Part shown: positions 14,304-20,309 of the stretch, piece after piece
How positions within the stretch are numbered: position 1 is the stretch's first letter
Layout: each line of letters opens with the position of its first letter
DNA from: an uncultured Collinsella sp.
GTDB taxonomy: Bacteria; Actinomycetota; Coriobacteriia; Coriobacteriales; Coriobacteriaceae
NCBI GenBank assembly: GCA_900544225.1
Contig: UQUD01000023.1
Coordinates: 1-22,511 of the forward strand
Length of the DNA stretch: 22,511 nucleotides
Direction of reading: 5' to 3'
Translations under genes and position numbers: made by a program
Notes under the pieces: model-generated
Told to the model about the DNA's origin: nothing
Seen by the model: the letters and a program-made list of their open reading frames with translations, nothing else
Database searches by the model: none

Positions 14304-14867
14304 CTAGACGCGGGAGACGAACTTGCCGTCGCGGGTGTCAACCTTGATGACCTCGCCCTCGTTGAGGTACATGGGGACCTGGATGACAGCGCCGGTGTCG
14401 ATCGTGGCCGGCTTGGTGGAACCCTGGACGGTGTCGCCCTTAAAGCCCGGGTCGGTCTGGACGATGGTGGTCTCGATGAACATCGGCGGGGTCACGCCCA
14501 TGAGCTCATCGTCGGCGAAGAGCAGCTGGCAGATGTCGTTCTCGCGCAGCCACTTGGAGTTCTCGCCCACCATGTCCTCGGGAACGGGAACCTGCTCATA
14601 GGACTCGTTGTCCATGAAGATGTAGTCGGTGCCATCGTTGTAGAGGTACTGGAACTCGCGGGTGGTGAGCATAACGCTCTCGAACTTGGTACCGGCGTTG
14701 CAGGTGTTCTCGACGACGCGACCGCTCTTGATGTCGCGGGTCTTGTAGCGCACAAACGCGCCGCCCTTGCCCGGCTTAACATGCTGGAACTCGACGATGG
14801 TGTAGACCTTGTCCTTAATACGGAGACCGAGGCCGTTCTTGAAGTCGGCGGTAGAAATGGTAGGCAT
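14304..14867 (-). CDS. efp: Translation elongation factor P
   Basis: EF-P, 187 residues, which binds ribosomes stalled on proline runs and promotes peptide bond formation. The tip of the N-terminal domain is HVKPGKGGAFVR (29-40), and K34 is the residue modified in many bacteria (by beta-lysine, 5-aminopentanol or similar); an arginine there would imply rhamnosylation. OB domains follow, ending in GAVIQVPMYLNEGEVIKVDT and FVSRV. The ATG at 14867 has AAAGG upstream and is the usual family start (PTISTADFKNG). A TATAAT promoter precedes it and no terminator is seen after it, so it probably leads the efp-asp23-nusB-xseB-tlyA-nadK-recN transcript. No modification enzyme is visible nearby. Confidence 0.96.
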   Translation of the reverse strand: MPTISTADFKNGLGLRIKDKVYTIVEFQHVKPGKGGAFVRYKTRDIKSGRVVENTCNAGTKFESVMLTTREFQYLYNDGTDYIFMDNESYEQVPVPEDMVGENSKWLRENDICQLLFADDELMGVTPPMFIETTIVQTDPGFKGDTVQGSTKPATIDTGAVIQVPMYLNEGEVIKVDTRDGKFVSRV

Positions 14868-14924
14868 AGTGACCTTTCTTGTTATGGGCAGAACGCACAA
14901 GCGTCCAAATTACATACGACCGAA

Positions 14925-14930
14925 ATTATA
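14925..14930 (-). promoter_or_regulatory. -10 element of efp
   Basis: A perfect TATAAT on the minus strand lies 57 bases before the efp start, giving a leader of roughly 50 bases. The -35 is weak (CTGCAG-like at 16 bases). Confidence 0.6.
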
Positions 14931-14961
14931 CACTTGCAGACGGCGCCTGCAGCGAGCGCAT

Positions 14962-15002
14962 AAAAAGAGAACGCGAGGCGCCCGAATTGCTCCGGACGCC
15001 CC
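14962..15002 (-). terminator. Probable terminator after pepP
   Basis: On the minus strand GGGGCGTCCG (15002-14993) can pair with CGGGCGCCTC (14984-14975) through GC and wobble pairs around an 8-base loop. TCTTTTT follows at a distance of about 6 bases. The offset T run makes it imperfect, but it sits 26 bases past the pepP stop and before the efp promoter. Confidence 0.6.
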
Positions 15003-15027
15003 GCCCCAAAAAATCTATCGAAATGGG

Positions 15028-16158
15028 CTAGCAATCGATGATGTGCAGGTCATGTGGCGTCTTGGTGAAGGGCTCGTAGCCGTTCTCGGTGACCACGCCG
15101 TAGTCCTCCAGGCGCACGCCACCCACACCGGGCAGGTACACGCCGGGCTCCATGGTGACAACCGAGCCGACCTCGATGGTGTTCTTGCTGCGGTTGAAGT
15201 TGGGCAGCTCGTGGATGTCGATACCAACGCCGTGGCCCAAGCCATGGTTATAGTAATCGCCATAGCCGGCATCGCCGATGATCTTCTTGGAGAGCTTGAA
15301 GATATCGTTACCCTCGACGCCCGGATGGATAGCGGCGACGCATTCCTCGTGCGTGCGGCGCACGAGTGCGTACAGGTCGACCTGCTCCTGCGTGGGCTCG
15401 CCCATCACGACGGTGCGTGTCATGTCGGAGCGGTAATCACAGTAGCCCGCGCCGTAATCCATAAGAACGAAATCGCCCTTCTCGATCACGCGGTCGCTCG
15501 GCACGGCATGCGGGTTGGCGGTGTTGGGACCGCTCGCCACGATGGAGCCGAAAGCAAGGCTGTCAGCGCCGTTGGCGAACATAAAGTTCTCGAGCTCGTT
15601 GCGAACCTGCTTCTCGGTCATACCAGTCTTAATAAAGCCGAGCATGTGCTGGAAGGCGGCATCGGTGATCGACTGTGCATGCCGCATGAGCTCGATCTCC
15701 TCGGCATCCTTGATGGCGCGCATCTTGCGGATGTCGTCGTGCATCAGCGGCAGCATGCAGGCAACGGAGCGGTCCTCCAGGCCGCGCTGAATACCCTGGT
15801 AGAAGTTAATCTGCATATCGTCCTCGACAGCGCAGACGCGGCACTTGTTGGCCGCGATCTTGCCGGCGACCCAACCGGGGATGGTGCCCTCATCCATGTC
15901 GTAGACCCAGGGGCTGCCGGCGGGCGTGTTCTCCTCAAAGCTGTTGAGGTAGCGCGAGTCGGTGTGGAACAGGCACTGGTCGACCGTAATAAACGCAGCG
16001 TGCGGGAACTCGAAGGTGTAGTCGAAGACGCCCTTCACGCCCGTAAGCCAACGAAGGTTGGCCTCGTCGCGCACCACGATGGCATCGTAGCCACGCTCGG
16101 CCATCAGGGCACGGACACGCTCGATACGACCGGCAGGACCGGCAGCAAACTCAGACAT
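15028..16158 (-). CDS. pepP: M24 family metallopeptidase (Xaa-Pro aminopeptidase/dipeptidase)
   Basis: Cytoplasmic creatinase-fold peptidase, 376 residues, that removes N-terminal residues before proline or splits Xaa-Pro dipeptides. An N-terminal creatinase-like domain (about 10-140, RVRALMAERGYDAIVV) precedes the pita-bread catalytic domain. All five metal ligands are visible: D234 in LMDYGAGY, D245 in SDMTRT, H309 in GLGHGVGIDIHE, E337 in MEPGV and E351 in RLEDYG. The ATG at 16158 has AAAGGAA 5 bases upstream. It lies directly before efp, a pairing common in Gram-positive bacteria, where this peptidase and EF-P both concern proline-containing proteins. Aminopeptidase P and prolidase (pepQ) cannot be told apart with certainty. 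Confidence 0.9.
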   Translation of the reverse strand: MSEFAAGPAGRIERVRALMAERGYDAIVVRDEANLRWLTGVKGVFDYTFEFPHAAFITVDQCLFHTDSRYLNSFEENTPAGSPWVYDMDEGTIPGWVAGKIAANKCRVCAVEDDMQINFYQGIQRGLEDRSVACMLPLMHDDIRKMRAIKDAEEIELMRHAQSITDAAFQHMLGFIKTGMTEKQVRNELENFMFANGADSLAFGSIVASGPNTANPHAVPSDRVIEKGDFVLMDYGAGYCDYRSDMTRTVVMGEPTQEQVDLYALVRRTHEECVAAIHPGVEGNDIFKLSKKIIGDAGYGDYYNHGLGHGVGIDIHELPNFNRSKNTIEVGSVVTMEPGVYLPGVGGVRLEDYGVVTENGYEPFTKTPHDLHIIDC

Positions 16159-16181
16159 GCAGATTCCTTTCTTGTTGTCTC

Positions 16182-16209
16182 TATATAGACGGGACGGGTC
16201 TCAATCGAA
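16182..16209 (-). promoter_or_regulatory. Possible promoter of pepP
   Basis: On the minus strand TTCGAT (16209-16204) and TATATA (16187-16182) are 16 bases apart, giving a leader of about 20 bases. The gap of 132 bases after the aroB-like gene shows no clear intrinsic terminator, only a short GACA/TGTC stem near 16269-16281. Confidence 0.4.
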
Positions 16210-16290
16210 CGACGGAAACGCATGCGATCCGCAACCGATTTAAAACCCGCCCCTCAACATGATACGAAAGACAATGGATGTCAATAAATC

Positions 16291-17400
16291 TTAGAGAAGT
16301 TCTTTGCGTGAAGCCAAGTAGGCGTGAGCATGGCGCTCAAGAACCTCGTCCTCAACGCTCGTTAGACGAATGGCGCCGAGTGCCGCGGGCAGCGGCAACA
16401 TACTGCGGTTCGAGCGGACAAACTGCTGCCTGCGGAACTCCTCGATATATGCGGCAGGCTCCAGATCGAAGGCAAGCTCCTCGATACCAAAGTCCTCCAA
16501 GCAGTCATCGACCTCAAAGACGTAATCAATATCGAAGTCGCAGGCATCATGTGCTAGGCGCGCCTCAAAGCGCATGCCCTCGGACACCAGCTGGTAGGCA
16601 GGGACCTGCGAAGCGGCATCGCCCAAGCAAGCGCGCAGGGTACGCTCCCCCGTCTTGCCAAAATCGAGCGCATGGCGAGCGCTCGGGTTCGTGGCCATCA
16701 GTACGTCCTTGCGGGCAGTCTGAGACCATTGAACGGCATTGACGAGCGCGACCTCCTCGCCCGCGAGAATCTCGGGGACGGTCTCAGTAAACTGATTCCA
16801 ACGGGACTTACTGCTCGAAAGCATGGTGCCAACAAGTACCACATAGCCGAGCTTGAGGTCCTCGGGGTCCGCCTCGCGAACAAGGTCGAGGTCACACACG
16901 ACCAAGCCCGGTTCGGGACGGAACGCGATAGCGGGAAGCGCATTCGACGACGAGGCAATGAGCGGCTTCATGGTCGTCGCGACCGTGAGCATGGCGTCGA
17001 AGGTCGTCGGCAGCAGCGCGCACTCGGTTCGGCCACACCACTGGTTGGCGCACCAGCTAACAACCGAGCAGGTTGCGGCATCGCCAACGGCGACAACCAG
17101 ATCGTCGCAGGTAATGCCGTTGGCAGACAAGGCGCCAAAGATAGCATCGGCATCGGCCAGCGTGGCACCAGCAGGCGAAACCTCAAGGGGAAGCTGTGAC
17201 ATGACAAAACCGGCGTCGACCAGCGCATGCTCGACGACCTCACCAAAACGCTCGGATGTGGCGTCGTTCCAAACGACCATCGCGCGCTTAGGCTTGCCCA
17301 CAGCCGAGGCAAACATGCGCGACAACTCATCGAACGCGCCCAATCCGACACGGACATCGACGCTGCGGTTTTGGAAATTGATCAGTTGACGGCGAATCAT
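16291..17400 (-). CDS. AroB-like protein, probable degenerate 3-dehydroquinate synthase
   Basis: Protein of 369 residues with the layout of 3-dehydroquinate synthase: an N-terminal VDVRVGLGAFDEL strand pattern, LVVAVGDAATC at the NAD site (101-111), LLPTTFDAML (129-138) where family members have VPTTLLAQVD, and EDLKLG (180-185) matching the E..K.G zinc-site segment. The catalytic signature is damaged. The NAD loop reads AVGD where GGG..GD is normal; the GHTFGH segment reads GKTGER (248-253); LHGEAV is replaced by LVSEGM (271-276). Both zinc histidines are therefore lost while the glutamate remains. The ATG at 17400 overlaps the aroK stop as ATGA; the frame extends to 17433 inside aroK. The reading frame is intact, so this looks like a diverged or repurposed protein, not a decayed gene. 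Confidence 0.75.
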   Translation of the reverse strand: MIRRQLINFQNRSVDVRVGLGAFDELSRMFASAVGKPKRAMVVWNDATSERFGEVVEHALVDAGFVMSQLPLEVSPAGATLADADAIFGALSANGITCDDLVVAVGDAATCSVVSWCANQWCGRTECALLPTTFDAMLTVATTMKPLIASSSNALPAIAFRPEPGLVVCDLDLVREADPEDLKLGYVVLVGTMLSSSKSRWNQFTETVPEILAGEEVALVNAVQWSQTARKDVLMATNPSARHALDFGKTGERTLRACLGDAASQVPAYQLVSEGMRFEARLAHDACDFDIDYVFEVDDCLEDFGIEELAFDLEPAAYIEEFRRQQFVRSNRSMLPLPAALGAIRLTSVEDEVLERHAHAYLASRKELL

Positions 17401-17930
17401 AGCAGCCCACGCTCCAAAAGCATCTCGGCACAAAGGTAGGAAACGTCCTCGAAGGACTTGTTGCGAATATCAAGGGTAATATCGGCGGCTTGGCGATACA
17501 GCGGACGGCGATGCTCAAACAAGCGCGCAGCATGCTCGGGCGAGCGGAAATCGGGCCGCGTGTCGGACCGACGAATCTGGCGAATCGAATCCTCGAAGTC
17601 GCCCTCGAGGTACACACACGTACCCATTTCGTGCATCAGCTCAATATTCACCGGCGTCTCGACGATACCGCCACCGCACGAAACCAACAGGCTACGCTCG
17701 CTTTGGAGCGAACGGAGCGCCGAGGTCTCGAGCTCGCGAAAACGATCCTCACCCTCGGTCTCAAAAATCTCGGTTACCGACTTACCGCAACGGCGCACGA
17801 CCAGGCGGTCGGTATCGATAAAACGCCGCTTGAACATAGTGCCGACGTTGCGCGCGAGCGTCGATTTGCCCGCGCCCAAAAAGCCGATAAAGAAGATATG
17901 GTCGCAGCCGTGTTTGCTGTGCTGAGACAT
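17397..17930 (-). CDS. aroK: Shikimate kinase
   Basis: Cytoplasmic shikimate kinase of the aromatic amino acid pathway, 177 residues, phosphorylating shikimate at the 3-OH with ATP. It has Walker A GFLGAGKST (16-24), the substrate/metal motif DTD (39-41), FRELE (64-68), the shikimate-binding CGGGIVE (85-91), and the lid segment with RRPLYRQAAD. All catalytic motifs look intact, in contrast to the aroB-like gene that overlaps its end by 4 bases. The ATG at 17930 begins 8 bases after the stop of the HAD gene, whose end supplies a GAGGAA-type ribosome binding site. Confidence 0.93.
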   Translation of the reverse strand: MSQHSKHGCDHIFFIGFLGAGKSTLARNVGTMFKRRFIDTDRLVVRRCGKSVTEIFETEGEDRFRELETSALRSLQSERSLLVSCGGGIVETPVNIELMHEMGTCVYLEGDFEDSIRQIRRSDTRPDFRSPEHAARLFEHRRPLYRQAADITLDIRNKSFEDVSYLCAEMLLERGLL

Positions 17931-17938
17931 GGCGAAAC

Positions 17939-18436
17939 CTATTCCTCGCAGGGAAGGTCGCGCAGGGCCCGGCGCTCAAAGATACGGAAGATCTGCGTGT
18001 ACCACAGATCCTGGGTTGCCTGCGGCTTAACCAGGATAGTATCGACGCCGGCGAAGTTGCCACTCCACACGTCCGTGTAGAGCTGATCACCGATCAGCAC
18101 CGCCTCGTCGGCCGTGGCGCCGAGGCGCTTAAGACCCGCCTTGAGGGCAAACGGCGCCGGCTTCATGGCGTGGCTGATGGCCTCGAGTCCCAGCTCGCGT
18201 GCAGAGCTCATGACCTGGTCGCGATGCCAGTTGTTGGACACCATGCACAGCTTAAAGCCTTTGGCGCGGGCGACATCGAGCCAAGCGGAAACCGCGGCGG
18301 GAACCTGCTCGGTGTCGCGCGGCACCAGGGTGTTATCGCGATCGAGCAGAATGGCGCGTTTGCCGTCGGCCCAAAGGGTATCAAGGTCGATGCGATCGAC
18401 CGAGGCAACGTAACGTTTGGGGCTAAAAATCCTCAT
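17939..18436 (-). CDS. YqeG family HAD phosphatase
   Basis: HAD superfamily class IIIA phosphatase of the YqeG type, 165 residues. It carries motif I LLDRDNTLV (31-38, nucleophile D32 and acid/base D34), motif II MVSNN, motif III lysine in MKPAP and motif IV IGDQLYTDV. Substrate is unknown; in Bacillus the gene lies beside aroE and ribosome-assembly genes, and it neighbours shikimate genes here too. The N-terminal MRIFSPKRYVASVDRID matches the family start, and the ATG at 18436 lies one base after the mltG stop codon, so translation is likely coupled. The longer open frame to 18661 overlaps mltG and is not credible. Confidence 0.87.
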   Translation of the reverse strand: MRIFSPKRYVASVDRIDLDTLWADGKRAILLDRDNTLVPRDTEQVPAAVSAWLDVARAKGFKLCMVSNNWHRDQVMSSARELGLEAISHAMKPAPFALKAGLKRLGATADEAVLIGDQLYTDVWSGNFAGVDTILVKPQATQDLWYTQIFRIFERRALRDLPCEE

Positions 18437-18437
18437 G

Positions 18438-19871
18438 CTAATTCCAAGACTGTTGATGCTCTTCGTAGGTTTGCGAGAAGTACTCCTCGTCCTGCGTAAT
18501 GTAGAAATACAGGTCATCGGAGTCGGTCGGCTCAAGCGTGGCCTTGAGTGCCTCGAGCGACGGAGAGCAGATGGGCGTGGGCGGCAGGCCCTCGTGCTTA
18601 TAGGTGTTATACGGACTATCGCTCTGCAGGTCGTCGGCGGTAACCTCGCCACCGGTGACATACATCATGGTCGCATCGCTGTTGAGATAGCGCAGACCAT
18701 CGAGCTTGCCGGCAAGACGGTTGTAGAAGACCGAGGCCACGTGCGCGCGCTGGTCGGCGTTGAGGCCCTCGCGCTCAACGATAGAGGCCAAGTTGACGAT
18801 GTCGTAGTCGGACATCTCCACACCGTAGCGTTCCTTGATCTTGGCTTCGCAGCTCGCAAAGTCAAGCGACTTGTACTCGGTCTTAAACTGATCGAGCATA
18901 GCGCGAATCACGCCATCGGCCGTCGGCAAATCACCCAACGAATAGGTCTTGGGGAACAAGAAACCCTCGAGCGAATCGTTGGCGGCGCCCTTAAGGAAGC
19001 TATAGTCGTCCACGTAGTTGGAGGCCTTGGCCTGGTTGAGGAAGTCTTCCTTAGAGATGCTGTCGTAGGCCTGGGCCACACGGTCGGCGACTTGATCGAC
19101 CGTCAGGCCCTCAGGGATAGTCAGCGCACTGGAGCCCGCGTTGGGGCCTTCCATGAGCTGCTGAACAACCTTGGTCGCATCCATGAGTGTGGTGAACGAA
19201 TAATCACCGGGCTTGAGCGACATATCGGCGTTGAGCTTTTTCACCGCCGCATAGTAATCCTTGGGATTTTCTACGATATGGTTCTCGGAGAGAATCGAGG
19301 CGATCGTATCGCCTGAAGCACCATCGGGAATGGTCACCGTAACCTGCTGACCAGCCGTGACCTTCGTATCCTCACCGGCAAAGAAGCCCTTGACGGCCGG
19401 CACGACAAAGAAAGCGATCGCAGCAAGCGCGAGCACCGCCACCACAACGCCGATAATCATAGGCACCGGGGAGCTTTTCTTTTGAGCACCGCGACGAGCA
19501 TGCGTGTTGTAGCTCGAGCGGGTCGCCGGAGCAACGCCATGCGAACCGCGAGCGTGATGCGAATGCGATTGAGGGGCCTGAGTTCGCTGGGTAGGTGCCT
19601 GCTGCTTAAAGCGGGTACCGCCTGCAGGCTGGGCCGTACGAGCAGTGGGCTGTTGAGCCGCGTGAGAAGCCGAATGCTGAACCGAACGAGCAGAAGGCTG
19701 CTGACCCGTCCGTTGAACAGGTTGGGCCGAATGAGAGAAGGACTGCACCGAGCGCGCGGCAGACTGAGCTGCGCGCTGCGTCGGCTGTGCCGGACGCTGG
19801 CCAGGCTGGGCAGGGCGCGACGCCGGCTGCCGTGTACGATTCTGCTGGCGCGGATCGGAAGCGCTAGACAT
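18438..19871 (-). CDS. mltG: Endolytic transglycosylase MltG, with long Gln/Pro/Arg-rich N-terminus
   Basis: Membrane-anchored lytic transglycosylase that cuts nascent peptidoglycan strands and limits glycan length, 477 residues. One membrane helix (about 136-160, MIIGVVVAVLALAAIAFFVV) is followed by the outer YceG domain. The catalytic segment is LASIVEREGLNADQ (361-374), the active glutamate being E366 or E368, with VFYNRL (381-386) after it. Residues 1-133 are a low-complexity cytoplasmic tail rich in Gln, Pro, Ala, Arg and Ser with loose repeats such as ARSVQ and AQPxQR, much longer than in E. coli MltG. The ATG at 19871 has GAGGAGG 6 bases upstream and overlaps the end of ruvX by 8 bases. 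Confidence 0.92.
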   Translation of the reverse strand: MSSASDPRQQNRTRQPASRPAQPGQRPAQPTQRAAQSAARSVQSFSHSAQPVQRTGQQPSARSVQHSASHAAQQPTARTAQPAGGTRFKQQAPTQRTQAPQSHSHHARGSHGVAPATRSSYNTHARRGAQKKSSPVPMIIGVVVAVLALAAIAFFVVPAVKGFFAGEDTKVTAGQQVTVTIPDGASGDTIASILSENHIVENPKDYYAAVKKLNADMSLKPGDYSFTTLMDATKVVQQLMEGPNAGSSALTIPEGLTVDQVADRVAQAYDSISKEDFLNQAKASNYVDDYSFLKGAANDSLEGFLFPKTYSLGDLPTADGVIRAMLDQFKTEYKSLDFASCEAKIKERYGVEMSDYDIVNLASIVEREGLNADQRAHVASVFYNRLAGKLDGLRYLNSDATMMYVTGGEVTADDLQSDSPYNTYKHEGLPPTPICSPSLEALKATLEPTDSDDLYFYITQDEEYFSQTYEEHQQSWN

Positions 19872-20292
19872 GCGAAACCTCCTCGTTTTTACGATCGAGC
19901 CACGTCTGCAAAAACAGGCTGGCGGCAATCATGTCGATCTTGCCCCTCATCTGCTTTTCGTTGAGGCCCTGCTCGCGCAGGATACGCTTGGCCTCTTGCG
20001 AAGACAGACGTTCGTCCTCAAACTCCAGCGGAAGATCGAGCTCGTCGGCAATCTTTTGCGCCACGGCGGCAACGCGCTCGGCCTGGGGGCCGGGCTCACC
20101 GGCCATGGTCAGGGGGCGTCCGCTTACCAGGATGTCGGGCTCATAGTCCTCAACCAGGTAGCGGAACGTCTTGGCCATACCGGTGACCTCGGCAGCCGGA
20201 AGCACCTTGACAGGCATCGCCATCTTGCCATCACGGCTCGAGACGGCGATGCCAATCCTGGTCTCCCCTATGTCCAGCGCGAGCGCAACCAC
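19864..20292 (-). CDS. ruvX: RuvX/YqgF family RNase H-fold nuclease
   Basis: Small RNase H-like protein, 142 residues (family norm about 140), annotated as Holliday junction resolvase-like and implicated in 16S rRNA 5'-end maturation. It shows the N-terminal LALDIGETRIGIAVS (4-18, metal-binding D7), the VSGRPLTMAGEPGPQA loop, FEDERLSS with a conserved acidic pair, and the C-terminal IDMIAASLFLQTWLD with an acidic residue. The start is GTG at 20292, 17 bases after alaS, with only a weak ribosome binding site. alaS-ruvX-mltG is a conserved order in Gram-positive bacteria. Confidence 0.92.
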   Translation of the reverse strand: MVALALDIGETRIGIAVSSRDGKMAMPVKVLPAAEVTGMAKTFRYLVEDYEPDILVSGRPLTMAGEPGPQAERVAAVAQKIADELDLPLEFEDERLSSQEAKRILREQGLNEKQMRGKIDMIAASLFLQTWLDRKNEEVSHV

Positions 20293-20309
20293 AGCGACTT
20301 CTTAGATTC

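Noticed and set aside
14809..16188. Plus-strand open frame of 459 codons opposite pepP
   Set aside because: Antisense of a peptidase whose five metal ligands are all present; no independent coding signal.
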